Origin: Rickettsiella grylli
GTDB taxonomy: Bacteria > Pseudomonadota > Gammaproteobacteria > Diplorickettsiales > Diplorickettsiaceae
DNA: 64,000 bases
Direction: 5' to 3'
NCBI RefSeq assembly: GCF_000168295.1
Contig: NZ_AAQJ02000001.1
Location: 707,001-771,000 of the forward strand
The notes beneath the pieces are model-generated. The model made no database searches. It saw only the letters and a program-made list of their open reading frames with translations, and had not been told where the DNA came from. The translations under genes were made by a program, and so were the position numbers. Positions 32,390 through 42,003 of this stretch are shown here, in pieces; the first letter of the stretch is position 1, and each line of letters begins with the position of its first letter.

Positions 32390-34360
32390 TTAAAGATAAA
32401 ACGAACACCGGTTTGAAGACACATTCGCTTCATGAGGTGTTGGCCTTATTTCAGTTTTTTCTTCAGGTAGATTAAAAAAGAATGTATGTGGAGAAGGTTT
32501 ATTTGTTGTAGATGGTTGCGTGTTATGATCGCTCACTAATAGCGGATTTTCGTTATTTAACTTTGTTTTAGTAATAAAAGTTTCATACTCTTGGTTAATA
32601 AACTGATTAATTTGCTTTCTTTGAACATGATGAATATCGGGTGCTAACATGTTCCCGCTAAAGGAATTTACGCCACAGGCAACGGCGCCTGCGATGGATA
32701 AAGGAGAACCGTTATAAACTAATATAGAATTACCTATTGCATTAATACCAAGAACCAGTGGATCCCAAATTTTAGAGAAAAAAGAGTGAAGCCGATTTAA
32801 TAAACGTGAAGAATGAGAATTAGCAGATTCGGGTTGAATCGGTTCTGAAGAAAATGGCCTTATAATGGCGTTTTTTAATTTATTAATGGATAAAAATATA
32901 AAGGCCATTTGCGCCATATAAGCCACGAGTCCTGTCACGATAGCGCCAGCTAATCCGATAAAAATGGATAAATCAACCCCTGCAGTGTAACGATAATACG
33001 CTAACCCCCCTAACCCTACCGGGAGCAAAAGTAGCATAATGACCAAACCTACTTTTTCATGGGTTTTTGCATGCTTTAACTGTTTAAACCATTCGATGCA
33101 ATTTTTATAAGTAAATTGACAGAGTTGTAGAAAACTCATATTTAAGCTCGCTGGCTTTTTTAATAATTCCAAAGAAGCCGTTAACGTTGCAACCGTTAGT
33201 GTAATACCTATGGATACCGCTAAAATACCGACCAGAATAAAGGGCAATGGTGGCCAAATAATGGCTAAGATTGGTAAGAATTTGGCGACTAATCCGAAAA
33301 TAGTGATATAGGTTAATGCGGTTGTTCCAACACCCACGGTTAATGAGGCGAATATCGCTAAGGGTGTTAGTAAATATTTGTAGAGTGTTGAAAATTGTTT
33401 CCGATTTCCATCCTGATCAATATATTCAGTAATGCCACCTTTTTTGATTAAACTTAATAAAAAGTCAGGAAAATTTTTCGATAAAAATCGAAAATTAGCC
33501 ATAAATCCAAATAAAGTAATTAATACTCCTAAAGTAATTGCTGTAAATGATAAGCTAGGAAATAGTAAAATAATCACCGCGCCTGTTGAAATTCCGGATG
33601 CTAATGCGGCAATAAATGCAAACGCAACGCCACTATATTTAAGCACTTTTTTCTTTTTAGTGGGTGTTTGAAACGTGGCAATGGCTTCACCTATTTTTTC
33701 AGTTATTTGGGGATTACTTTCAAATAAAACGGGTTCATTATTTGAATTTAAATTTTTAGACAACACGTTGTTTAAATTTTCTTGCTGAGAAAAAATAAAA
33801 TGGATTAAATCATCTTTTCCGAGGGTTTCTTTAAATTGGCTGATATCTTTCAAATCAACTGAATCGTGTGCAGAATTTTGTTTTATCGCATTATTGATTT
33901 GCTGACAAAGGATGAAAATAACCGCTTGGAATCCGATATTAATGTCATAGCGATCCTCTTTATCAAGATGGGTTTTATATTTTAATTGTTGGCGTAATTT
34001 TTTTTTATCCGCATTGGATAAGTTTAACTGCTCCAGCTTAGATTTTGGATTATCTTTCCATACCATTAAAACAAGTGTTAGTTGTGATAGTGTATTTTTA
34101 AGATCGTAAAGCTGTTGAATTGTTTTATCGTTATTTTCAGCCGAAAATTGACTATCGTTAATGTTATCAACTAAAAATTTTTTAAATCGAGAATTTACTG
34201 TAAATTTATTGATTGATATTTCATTCTTCTCTTTCAAACAGTAATCGTACCATGCCTTTTTAATAGGATGGCCAATATTGCGTAAATCCTCTAACGCTTG
34301 AAAATATTTTCCAGCAAGTAAATTTTTTTGTATGGATACAACATGATCATGTTTGAACAT
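32390..34360 (-). CDS. Large multi-span membrane protein, unrecognised
   Basis: A 656-residue protein. Residues 1-235 are polar and helical; about 245-540 contains some eight hydrophobic segments (for example FAFIAALASGISTGAVIILL, LLTPLAIFASLTVGVG, FILVGILAVSIGITLTVATL, VGLVIMLLLLPVGLGGLAYY, IFIGLAGAIVTGLVAYMAQM). A polar tail of about 110 residues follows. No family recognised. The layout resembles the 718-aa protein at 1902-4058 (cytosolic helices plus paired membrane segments), though I cannot show homology by eye. It is convergent with the ankyrin gene (45 bp apart). A translocated membrane protein is one possibility. Confidence 0.75.
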   Translation of the reverse strand: MFKHDHVVSIQKNLLAGKYFQALEDLRNIGHPIKKAWYDYCLKEKNEISINKFTVNSRFKKFLVDNINDSQFSAENNDKTIQQLYDLKNTLSQLTLVLMVWKDNPKSKLEQLNLSNADKKKLRQQLKYKTHLDKEDRYDINIGFQAVIFILCQQINNAIKQNSAHDSVDLKDISQFKETLGKDDLIHFIFSQQENLNNVLSKNLNSNNEPVLFESNPQITEKIGEAIATFQTPTKKKKVLKYSGVAFAFIAALASGISTGAVIILLFPSLSFTAITLGVLITLFGFMANFRFLSKNFPDFLLSLIKKGGITEYIDQDGNRKQFSTLYKYLLTPLAIFASLTVGVGTTALTYITIFGLVAKFLPILAIIWPPLPFILVGILAVSIGITLTVATLTASLELLKKPASLNMSFLQLCQFTYKNCIEWFKQLKHAKTHEKVGLVIMLLLLPVGLGGLAYYRYTAGVDLSIFIGLAGAIVTGLVAYMAQMAFIFLSINKLKNAIIRPFSSEPIQPESANSHSSRLLNRLHSFFSKIWDPLVLGINAIGNSILVYNGSPLSIAGAVACGVNSFSGNMLAPDIHHVQRKQINQFINQEYETFITKTKLNNENPLLVSDHNTQPSTTNKPSPHTFFFNLPEEKTEIRPTPHEANVSSNRCSFYL

Positions 34361-34725
34361 AAGAACTCCTGCTGCATTAAAAAATTTTTAGCTTCACTCT
34401 TCAACACTAACTTAAGTGTAGCTCGCCTAGCTTAAAATAGAATTAAATCTTTCTTAAGAAGGTTTATGTTTGATTATAGATAGGCTTGATTAAGCGTATA
34501 AGCCGCTTATTTTTAGCTGTGGGATGAACAAGAAGATCGACAAATTTCGGTGATAGGTAAGCTATTATAAATATTCGCTTTTATTATAGTAGTAAGATTC
34601 ATTTGAACATATGTCATTTCGAATAAAAACATACTATTCCCTTAATGTTATAAAACCCTCATGGAGCACTGACTTTACTTTATAGCGTCAGCCAATAAAT
34701 TTAACCACGTAAGAAAAAAAACTGC
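34361..34725. other. Intergenic region with no gene seen
   Basis: About 365 bp between the membrane-protein start and the terminator of the Tus-like gene. It is A+T-rich, with many stops in all frames; I see no RNA gene or coding remnant. The promoter of the 656-aa gene should lie in its first 150 bp. Confidence 0.4.
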
Positions 34726-34751
34726 AACCACTTTATTTACTTAAAGTGGTT
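34726..34751 (-). terminator. Terminator of the Tus-like gene
   Basis: AACCACTTTA / TAAAGTGGTT, a 10-bp stem with a 6-nt loop overlapping the stop codon. On the minus strand it is followed by GCAG and a run of eight T; on the plus strand by CTTTTTT, so it may work in both directions. Confidence 0.75.
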
Positions 34752-35580
34752 CTTTTTTATAACGATAGACGCTGATAGACGGTAGAAAAGCAACGGACTC
34801 AATTCGCTTATCGACACGCATCTTACGGGTTTCAGATGCGGATTTACTAAAACAGACGATTGGATTTGGTAATTGTTGATCATGCAAGTAAAAGAAAGGT
34901 AAAGCAGTACGAATATCTTCGTAGACAGAACAATTATCCTCTTTTTTAAATGCGCCAATATTGACAACCCAACCGGGCTTAATCGCACGGTGCTTTATGA
35001 GTTTAGTTTGCTGTGGTAAATGGCTTAATTTTGCTTTCTGTATATCGATATGTAACCCCTTCCCTGCCTTGTCGAGCAATTTTTCAGATGCTTTTTTTGA
35101 CAAATGTTTACTTGTTGTGTGTTTACCTTTCGTCCAAGCAATGCGTCTCGGATGATAATTGATAAACATAATATGTCGAAAAACCTGTTTTAATTTAACG
35201 CCTGGATAACCGGCATGTGCTAAAGTAGTACGTACGAATTTAGTGACATCTTGACCCAGTGCTTGATGACAGGCTTTCAAAAGCTGTTTAAAGGCTTGTT
35301 TAGATTGATTAACCTGATTAATCAGCATTAAAGTTTCTTCAGTCGCGGCAACAACACCAGGACATTTAAAGGTTTCTTGTGGCGATAACTCCGGTGTTGG
35401 GCCAAAATTTCCTAAAGCAAAAATAACTTTATCGCGGTTATTAATAAATTCCCCATGACCATTATCGACCCATAATGGGTACTTTATCAGCTTCGTTCGA
35501 ATATGGAATTGACACGAATCAATCGCCTGTAATAAATCAACAAAACAGTTAATGAATTGGGGTGCAAAATCGATTAACAT
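34741..35580 (-). CDS. Tus-like replication-terminus-binding protein
   Basis: A 279-residue basic protein. Segment order compares well, from memory, with E. coli Tus (309 aa): KCPGVVAAT ~ RLPGVLCYQ; RRIAWTKGKHTTSKHLSKKA ~ LRFGWANKHIIKNLHRDE; LSHLPQQTKLIKHRAIKPGW ~ [20 protein letters not shown]; and a final hydrophobic strand (SVAFLPSISVYRY ~ LRLIIPRLHLYVA). Tus binds Ter sites and stops replication forks from one side. It is mainly known from Enterobacterales and plasmids, so a chromosomal copy here is notable. I did not find a convincing Ter site nearby. Upstream GGAGGGTC provides the ribosome-binding site. Confidence 0.6.
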   Translation of the reverse strand: MLIDFAPQFINCFVDLLQAIDSCQFHIRTKLIKYPLWVDNGHGEFINNRDKVIFALGNFGPTPELSPQETFKCPGVVAATEETLMLINQVNQSKQAFKQLLKACHQALGQDVTKFVRTTLAHAGYPGVKLKQVFRHIMFINYHPRRIAWTKGKHTTSKHLSKKASEKLLDKAGKGLHIDIQKAKLSHLPQQTKLIKHRAIKPGWVVNIGAFKKEDNCSVYEDIRTALPFFYLHDQQLPNPIVCFSKSASETRKMRVDKRIESVAFLPSISVYRYKKEPL

Positions 35581-35712
35581 AGACCCTCCTGAAAACTTAA
35601 TTTACCCGCTAATGAATAGTATGGATATCATTATAAATAAATGGGCTATTGTTTGCGATAAAGTTAATTGGTTATGGGATAAATATTAGGTTATTGACTC
35701 AAGACAGGATTA

Positions 35713-36165
35713 TTATTGATTCGCGTGAAATGGTTCTTTTATTCGAGAATGGCAGAAATCAATCGCTTTCGACAATGTCTGCGTATCGAATGGCTTCATA
35801 AAAACAATATCAGCGCCTAAATATAAACATTTTTGCTGTGTAGGAGCATCCGCTTGTGCGGTTGCTACGATAAGCGGTGTCAGTTGGTTTGCTTTAAACT
35901 CACGTATTGCACAAATGACTAACTCACCCGATTCATCCGGTAAGCCTAAATCCAATACAATAAGATTATAAGCGGAATGCTCAACGCGATGAATCGCCGT
36001 TGTTGCATTAGATGCAATTTCTACTTTATATCCTAATTCAGAAAGACAGTGACTTTGTATTTTTTGGCAAAACGGGTCGTCTTCTACCAATAAAGCAGAA
36101 CGCTTTAAGCAAGCAGATTCTTTAACAGTAAATTTCTTTTTTAGATTATCCATAAAACCATCCAT
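35713..36165 (-). CDS. Stand-alone response-regulator receiver (CheY-like) protein
   Basis: A 150-residue protein made of one receiver domain after a 25-residue lead. Visible elements: acidic pocket VEDD (E/D pair after ALL), phospho-acceptor D in LIVLDLGLPD, switch Thr in VATAQAD, and the conserved Lys in FMKPF. No output domain is attached, so it likely signals by protein contacts or acts in a phosphorelay. No kinase gene adjoins it. The 132-bp gap to the Tus-like gene makes co-transcription uncertain. Confidence 0.88.
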   Translation of the reverse strand: MDGFMDNLKKKFTVKESACLKRSALLVEDDPFCQKIQSHCLSELGYKVEIASNATTAIHRVEHSAYNLIVLDLGLPDESGELVICAIREFKANQLTPLIVATAQADAPTQQKCLYLGADIVFMKPFDTQTLSKAIDFCHSRIKEPFHANQ

Positions 36166-36464
36166 TCATTTTTTTTAATCGTTTTAAATCATTTTTATAC
36201 TCAATTATTTTATTTTACTTTAATTAAATACTTATAATTAATAAGCTAATTTTATGCCTTTACGGCAGTTTATATCCTATGGACATTAAAGTGAGGTGTC
36301 AAGTTATTGAAATATTCCACTTAATTTTTTTATTTTTAAAAAATTAAGTGGATGACGCATCGATTCGACAAGCACGTTGATTTAATGCCGAGAACTGTTA
36401 ATCTATTATATCCATTCAGCTCAGAAATAACTGATCTTTATTCATTTTAATAACATAAAAAATT
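36166..36464. other. Intergenic region with a strong hairpin
   Basis: A 299-bp gap between divergent genes. It contains a perfect 14-bp inverted repeat, CCACTTAATTTTTT / AAAAAATTAAGTGG (36317-36330 and 36338-36351, 7-nt loop), and no coding sequence that I can see. No T run follows the stem on either strand. Confidence 0.5.
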
Positions 36465-37004
36465 ATGGAAAAGCACATTAAAGCTATTTTAACCGCCCTT
36501 GGAGAAAATCCTGAACGAGAAGGTTTAAAAAACACCCCTATGCGTGTTTCTCAATCCTTACGTTATTTAACCGGTGGTCTGCATGAATCGTTAGATGAGA
36601 TTTTAAATGGTGCGGTGTTTTGTTCAGCGATGGAAGAAATGATCGTCGTTAAAGATATTGAATTATATTCGCTTTGCGAACATCATTTGTTACCTTTCAT
36701 AGGTGTGTGTCATATCGCCTATATTCCAAACGGAAAAATCATTGGTCTTTCAAAAATACCACGTATTATTAATTTTTATGCAAGGCGATTACAAATCCAA
36801 GAAAATTTAACCCGACAAATTGCGGAAAGTTTAATAAAAATACTGGATGCGAAAGGAGTTGCTATTATTATTGAAGCGAAACATCTCTGCATGATGATGC
36901 GTGGTGTCGAAAAACAACGTGCTTCGATGAAAACATCCGTCATGCTCGGTTTATTTCGAGAGGATCTCCGTACACGGTCCGAATTTTTAAGTTTAATCAC
37001 CTAG
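36465..37004 (+). CDS. folE: GTP cyclohydrolase I
   Basis: A 179-residue protein of the FolE type (bacterial forms are about 180-220 aa). Motifs: [19 protein letters not shown], the zinc ligand region [30 protein letters not shown], the LTRQIAESL helix, and [20 protein letters not shown]. It converts GTP to 7,8-dihydroneopterin triphosphate, the first step toward folate (and in some bacteria queuosine). No other folate genes adjoin. It stands alone on the plus strand and converges on the glycosyltransferase gene 17 bp away. Confidence 0.95.
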   Translation: MEKHIKAILTALGENPEREGLKNTPMRVSQSLRYLTGGLHESLDEILNGAVFCSAMEEMIVVKDIELYSLCEHHLLPFIGVCHIAYIPNGKIIGLSKIPRIINFYARRLQIQENLTRQIAESLIKILDAKGVAIIIEAKHLCMMMRGVEKQRASMKTSVMLGLFREDLRTRSEFLSLIT

Positions 37005-37021
37005 ATTTTTATTTCCGCGGT

Positions 37022-38524
37022 TTAATTTTTAAAATATTTTAAGTAAAAAAAACTGGGCGCATGGGGCAAATAAGGCGGATCAACCCAGTAGGTATCATTA
37101 ATGGCTTTTAATATTTTTTGTCGATAGACCGGATAATTAAACGTTGTTCCCAACAAATAATAAAAAGGAGTGCGTTGATAATAAAATTGATGTAACGTCA
37201 CCTTTTTAAAATAGGGCTTGTAGTCATTATAAACAAAAGGCGTACGCGAAAAAATTAAAAAATTTTTCTGATTAAATGCTTTAAAATCAGTAATTAAATC
37301 GTCCTCTCGACCATGATAAGAACCCTTTAAAAAAACAGAGGCATAATGATTCGTATCATAAAAAAATAAACTGGCATCGGCATAGTTAGGGCTCGCATAA
37401 ATCACCGGTTGCGAATATTTTTGTATTAAAAGTGCATTGATAGCTTTATGATGAAAAAAATAAATAGCTTTATTCGTGTTTAAATTCAGAATAGTGTTGT
37501 GCTGTATCCATTTAATTGGAATAATGAGTAAGCTGACAATAAGCAATAATTGGATACCACTCCAATAAATCGTAAATTTTAATAATTTTTTCAGATTTTC
37601 TGTGCTCAAATACAAACCTGCCCACATATAAATAAAAGGGATAAATGCCAATGGCCAATGAAGTCCTATGGATTTAAAGCTACTCAGTATAAAAAATGAT
37701 AATAACGGGATAAAAAAGAAATAAAATGCAGCGTGTTGTTTCAATTCTTCTTTAGGAAACTTTAGGATCGCCCATACCAAAGGGGGGGTGATGAGATAGA
37801 GTAAGATGAGAATATAGCCCAGCAACGTTTTGAAACGAAAGCCCATATCATGGTTTCGGTTGTATATATTAAATAAAATATTTGACCAATCATGTTGATA
37901 ATTCCAATAAATATTCTGCGCTACAAAAGGCAATGTGAATACAACCAATAAACCTAAACCAATGAGCCGTGCACGATTCGGCGCAATACCTATAAAATAT
38001 ACGGCATACGCTAACCCTAATAAACAAGCAAAATATTTTGAAAAAAAAGCGAGCCCTAAAAACAAACCGCCTAAAGCAAACCAACGCCAATCATCCCCTT
38101 TTTTTAAAGCCTCTAATACACAAATAAAGGATAAAAACGAAAAAATAAACAACGGCGTATCCGTTGTAATAATAATGTTGAACAAACTTATCGGCGAAAT
38201 GATTAATAAAAAACTCGTGATAGCCGCGCGTTCTGGGCTTTCTTTTTTAAGATACAGATAAGACACGACACCGAGGATAAGACTTGTAAAAATAGCAGGT
38301 AAACGCAGTGTCCAAATTGCATGGCTCCATTGCAAAAATGGATATAAAACAAATCCAATCATCGGCGGGTGGTCGTAGCCACCACCACTCAGATAAGTAC
38401 CCCATATGGCATAATAAGCTTCATCGGCGGTAAGCGGAATAAACCACGCTAATAGGAGTTTAATGACAAGCACGCAAAAAAGCGCTATTGTAATGCGTGT
38501 ACTTGGGGAGAAAATAAGTTTCAT
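37022..38524 (-). CDS. GT39/ArnT-type membrane glycosyltransferase
   Basis: A 500-residue protein with about 11-12 membrane segments, then a soluble C-terminal domain (about residues 345-500). The first periplasmic loop has the family's catalytic signature (PLTADEAYYAIWGTYLSGGG then YDHPPMIGF); the D-E pair after the first helix is the expected metal/acceptor site. Relatives transfer sugars from polyprenyl-phosphate carriers to lipid A or proteins on the periplasmic side. The acceptor cannot be told here. No arn genes adjoin, so a lipid A modification role is only a possibility. Confidence 0.82.
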   Translation of the reverse strand: MKLIFSPSTRITIALFCVLVIKLLLAWFIPLTADEAYYAIWGTYLSGGGYDHPPMIGFVLYPFLQWSHAIWTLRLPAIFTSLILGVVSYLYLKKESPERAAITSFLLIISPISLFNIIITTDTPLFIFSFLSFICVLEALKKGDDWRWFALGGLFLGLAFFSKYFACLLGLAYAVYFIGIAPNRARLIGLGLLVVFTLPFVAQNIYWNYQHDWSNILFNIYNRNHDMGFRFKTLLGYILILLYLITPPLVWAILKFPKEELKQHAAFYFFFIPLLSFFILSSFKSIGLHWPLAFIPFIYMWAGLYLSTENLKKLLKFTIYWSGIQLLLIVSLLIIPIKWIQHNTILNLNTNKAIYFFHHKAINALLIQKYSQPVIYASPNYADASLFFYDTNHYASVFLKGSYHGREDDLITDFKAFNQKNFLIFSRTPFVYNDYKPYFKKVTLHQFYYQRTPFYYLLGTTFNYPVYRQKILKAINDTYWVDPPYLPHAPSFFYLKYFKN

Positions 38525-38663
38525 TTGCTATTTTTTAGTTGTTATTATCAAAAATAAATGAGCCGATAGTAATCGCTGACTGCCGTAAAAACAAGCCAAG
38601 GTTACAAAGGAAGGGTAATTTTTAACCACTCTGCCTCTTTACATATGATCATTATCGTTATGT

Positions 38664-40223
38664 TCATTTCATTATTCGTGATATTCGTCGGCTGTTTTCT
38701 AGGCTCTCTTTTTCACATTGTAAATGATGTTTACTATTAATAAAGGAGTGTTCAAATTTTAAAAATTGTTGTTCTAATTCCCACTGACTTTCTGCTTTTT
38801 CATTTTTCATTAAAAAACGTTGACAATTCGAATACAATTTGCCGCGCATTAGACTTGTTTTACACACCGGCACGGGTTGCTGATAGTGGTTATCAACCCA
38901 TAAATGTTTTCCGGGTAAAAAACTAAAATGAATACTATTACGTACCAGTTGTTTTAAAAAAAAATAGGAAAAATGATAATTCTTTACAGCGATTTTAAAT
39001 TGTTCAGTCAAATTGGTCCTTAATACTCCTTCATCGTCGGTCGATAATACGAACGGCACTTGATAATGTTTGTAGAGCAAGAGGGGATGTTGTTTCCCGT
39101 AAACCTGTAATATGGCTGCATTACTACTGAGATTAATTTCAACAACAATTTGCTTTTTAGCCATTTCTTGCAGTAATTGCTCTGCGTTATTTTCATAAGA
39201 AATGGAAACACCATGTCCAATACGGTTCGCATGGGCTATTTCAATCGCTTCACGGATATGAAAACGCAAACCGCTCAACGGTACTAAACCTTTAACCAAC
39301 TCACCTGCATGTAAGCTAATTTTTACGCGAGGATAGAGTTGATGCAAAAATCCAATCATCTTCATCTGTACATGATAATCCCGCATTGACAATTTTCCAT
39401 CTTCGGCTTGAACAAGATTAATACCTAAGACGCGTGAATCGCGACTCGCGAGTTCAAAACCTGCTAATAACTGTGCAAAAACGTGTGTGGGTGGTTGTTC
39501 GCGGAAAACCTGATATAAATAACGTAATTTGAAACCTGGATAGACCTGTTTTTCTTGCTGATTAAAAATTTTTATTTGCTTTTGATAAAAATTAAATTGA
39601 TTCGACATTTCTTTGACGATAGAAATAATACCCTTATGGAGAAGTTGTTGACGTAAACGATTTAAATCGGGATTCCAAACCAATTGACGGCCCAATAATC
39701 CAGACCGATTGTTATCCGGCGTAACCATTAACTCTAAATAAAGGAGATTTTCGTGACGGGCCCTTTCAATAGTCTCGCGTATCATTTCAGGACGGTGTTG
39801 AATTAAAATCGGTAGAAATTTTTCAAATGTTGCAAAAAAATGATCATGTCCTGTTTCTTTACCGGGTCGGAAATTCCGCATCGACCAGGCATCAATAATT
39901 TGGTGATATAAGCGAGGAAACTTTTGTAAGTGTGCAACATAATAAGGTTCAGTACAATGCGGATCTTTTTTTGCAGCAAAACTTTTCGCATGAATACACA
40001 AACCATCCCGACGGGCATAATGCAACATATTTTCTGCAAGGCTAGCACCACCCAGGTGATTATGCAGATCACCTCCTTTTGGCATGACCCACAAAAAAGT
40101 ATCTAATTTTTTAGGTTGATTTTGTATTGAATTAAAATAAACGGCTGTGGCAGTTTCAGCACTCATTTCCGCAAAGGATACATGATAACTACACAGCAAT
40201 AGAAAACAAAATAACACCCGCAT
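38664..40223 (-). CDS. Secreted adenosine deaminase-family protein
   Basis: A 519-residue protein with a signal peptide (MRVLFCFLLLCSYHVSFA). The metal-dependent deaminase motifs are in order: GGDLHNHLGGA (two metal His), ISLHAGEL (metal His and catalytic Glu region), RIGHGVS, and LSTDDEGVLR (metal Asp pair). An insert between the first two motifs and a C-terminal extension of about 90 residues make it longer than cytosolic Add (about 333 aa), like the growth-factor (ADGF/CECR1) type. Expected reaction: adenosine to inosine in the periplasm or outside the cell. It is 8 bp after tatD on the same strand, so probably read from the tmk-holB-tatD operon. Removing extracellular adenosine could affect host signalling or feed purine salvage. 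Confidence 0.85.
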   Translation of the reverse strand: MRVLFCFLLLCSYHVSFAEMSAETATAVYFNSIQNQPKKLDTFLWVMPKGGDLHNHLGGASLAENMLHYARRDGLCIHAKSFAAKKDPHCTEPYYVAHLQKFPRLYHQIIDAWSMRNFRPGKETGHDHFFATFEKFLPILIQHRPEMIRETIERARHENLLYLELMVTPDNNRSGLLGRQLVWNPDLNRLRQQLLHKGIISIVKEMSNQFNFYQKQIKIFNQQEKQVYPGFKLRYLYQVFREQPPTHVFAQLLAGFELASRDSRVLGINLVQAEDGKLSMRDYHVQMKMIGFLHQLYPRVKISLHAGELVKGLVPLSGLRFHIREAIEIAHANRIGHGVSISYENNAEQLLQEMAKKQIVVEINLSSNAAILQVYGKQHPLLLYKHYQVPFVLSTDDEGVLRTNLTEQFKIAVKNYHFSYFFLKQLVRNSIHFSFLPGKHLWVDNHYQQPVPVCKTSLMRGKLYSNCQRFLMKNEKAESQWELEQQFLKFEHSFINSKHHLQCEKESLENSRRISRIMK

Positions 40224-40231
40224 GATTAAAC

Positions 40232-41035
40232 TTAATTATCCTCAATGAATGAATTCCCGCACTGTGCTTGCTTAAATAAAGTAAAAAAATTAGCCGTCGT
40301 TTGTTCAGCAATTTTATCGAATGAACAACGACGCAATTGTGCTAAACATTCAGCGACATAACGTACATAAGCGGGTTGATTTGGTTTACTACGAAAAGGA
40401 TGCGGCGTTAAATAAGGTGAATCCGTTTCAATCAAGAGATATTCCAAAGGCAATCTTTGCGCAATCGCTTTTAATTCAATCGCGTTTTTAAAGGTTAAAA
40501 TACCTGAAAAAGAAATATAAAAATTTTCTTTAATAGCACTTTCGGCCATACTTAAATCTTCTGTAAAACAATGTAATACCCCCCCCACGTGTTGAGCGCC
40601 CTCTTCTCTTAAAATGTTTAAAGTATCCTCACGAGCGTGTCGCGTATGGACGATCAATGGCTTATTGACCGCAATAGCCGCACGAATATGCTGACGAAAA
40701 CGCTCTTGTTGGCATTCTTTCCGTGTAGTGTCATGGTAATAATCTAAACCCGTCTCACCGATAGCTACCACCTTAGGATGTTGGGCAAGTTGAATTAATT
40801 CAGTCAAACGCACCTCTTCACGCAAGGACTCCGTGGGATGAACACCAACAGAAGCAGAAACATCCTTAAATTGTTCAGCAATCGCTAATACGGCTGGAAA
40901 ATGAGTTAAATCAATACAGACACAAAGAAAATGGAATACATCGTGTTTCCGAGCAAAAGCCAAACAAGCGCGCAGATCATTATTAAAATGATCAAGATTC
41001 AAGCGATCCAAATGGCAATGTGAGTCAACTAACAT
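40232..41035 (-). CDS. TatD-family DNase (YcfH type)
   Basis: A 267-residue TIM-barrel metalloenzyme. Signature motifs: VDSHCHLDRL, VGVHPTE, AIGETGLDYY, LIVHTRHA, HCFTED, and ETDSPYLTPHP. It overlaps holB by 7 nt and lies in the conserved tmk-holB-ycfH order. Family members have 3'-5' exonuclease or D-amino acid-tRNA-related metal hydrolase activity; the exact role of YcfH is uncertain. Confidence 0.93.
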   Translation of the reverse strand: MLVDSHCHLDRLNLDHFNNDLRACLAFARKHDVFHFLCVCIDLTHFPAVLAIAEQFKDVSASVGVHPTESLREEVRLTELIQLAQHPKVVAIGETGLDYYHDTTRKECQQERFRQHIRAAIAVNKPLIVHTRHAREDTLNILREEGAQHVGGVLHCFTEDLSMAESAIKENFYISFSGILTFKNAIELKAIAQRLPLEYLLIETDSPYLTPHPFRSKPNQPAYVRYVAECLAQLRRCSFDKIAEQTTANFFTLFKQAQCGNSFIEDN

Positions 41036-42003
41036 GATTTACCCTGCAAAGCCCAGCGAGAAAGTAGATCGTCTAACACCAACGATACATTCAGTGTAAC
41101 GTTAACCATTCGCGCGCGTAATATCATGATCCTATCGTAATACTGTAATAAAAAATCCGTCGATAAAACCCTTGCGAGATGTGCAATTGAATCAATTGTA
41201 GCGGTATAGCCACGCAATAACTGACATTTTAGTAATTCATTCAGCAGGTTCAATAATGCCGATAATAATTGTTGTATATCCGTTTTTAGATACTTCGCAG
41301 CACAACGTATAGGATTTAATGTTTGATTCACTAATTGCGCTAATGAGTGGACTAAATCTGCATAAAATAAAGGATAACCTTCCTCTGCGTACCTTACAGC
41401 AAGTAACGGTGCACCCGAAGAAAGGTGATAAAGTGTATCGAGAGCTGATGCGGGAAGTTGCTGCGCTAACCACGCCATGGCTAATGATTTTTTAGGTGGG
41501 TTAAACCGAATGAGTTGGCAACGACTCCGAATAGTCGGTAATAAATGTTCTCTTTTTTCAGTCAATAAAATGAATAAAGAACGACAACTAGGTTCTTCTA
41601 AACTTTTTAATAACGCTTGACTTGCCGCAACTAACAAGCTATCCGCGGGATTAATCACAATAATTTTATAAGTGGCTTGACTCGTATGGTTTAATTTATC
41701 GGTGATATCACGTATTTGATCAATTTTAATCCCCTGAGTCGATTTTTCTGTCGTCAGCAAGGATAGATCAGGGTGGGTACCGGCCGCCACTAAGATGCAA
41801 TCGCGACACGCTTGACAAGCACGCGACTGTTTAGGCTGTTTACACAATAAAGTTTTAGCAAAATGAAGAGCAAATAATGATTTGCCTAAACCCATTTGCC
41901 CGGCGAATAACAAGGCATGCGATAAACGGCCTTCTTGGTGAGAACGATACAGTTGCTGCCATTGCTGAGTGTGCCACGGTAAAGGGATAGAATAATTATT
42001 CAT
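41029..42003 (-). CDS. holB: DNA polymerase III subunit delta'
   Basis: A 324-residue clamp-loader subunit (E. coli 334). It has the Walker-A-like LFAGQMGLGKSLFALHFAK, the zinc module with four Cys (CKQPKQSRACQACRDC), the Walker B region YKIIVINPADSL, and the LKSLEEPS motif just before the sensor region (LLTEKREHLLPTIRSRCQ). Overlaps tmk by 8 nt and tatD by 7 nt, indicating translational coupling. A standard part of the replisome; no anomaly noticed. Confidence 0.94.
   Translation of the reverse strand: MNNYSIPLPWHTQQWQQLYRSHQEGRLSHALLFAGQMGLGKSLFALHFAKTLLCKQPKQSRACQACRDCILVAAGTHPDLSLLTTEKSTQGIKIDQIRDITDKLNHTSQATYKIIVINPADSLLVAASQALLKSLEEPSCRSLFILLTEKREHLLPTIRSRCQLIRFNPPKKSLAMAWLAQQLPASALDTLYHLSSGAPLLAVRYAEEGYPLFYADLVHSLAQLVNQTLNPIRCAAKYLKTDIQQLLSALLNLLNELLKCQLLRGYTATIDSIAHLARVLSTDFLLQYYDRIMILRARMVNVTLNVSLVLDDLLSRWALQGKSC

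Noticed and set aside
35581..35712. Ter site near the Tus-like gene
   Set aside because: Sequences such as GCGATAAAGTTAATT only vaguely recall the E. coli Ter core; I could not support one.
36317..36351. Ordinary intrinsic terminator
   Set aside because: Stem is strong, but no T run follows on either strand and no gene ends next to it, so it is reported as unexplained.
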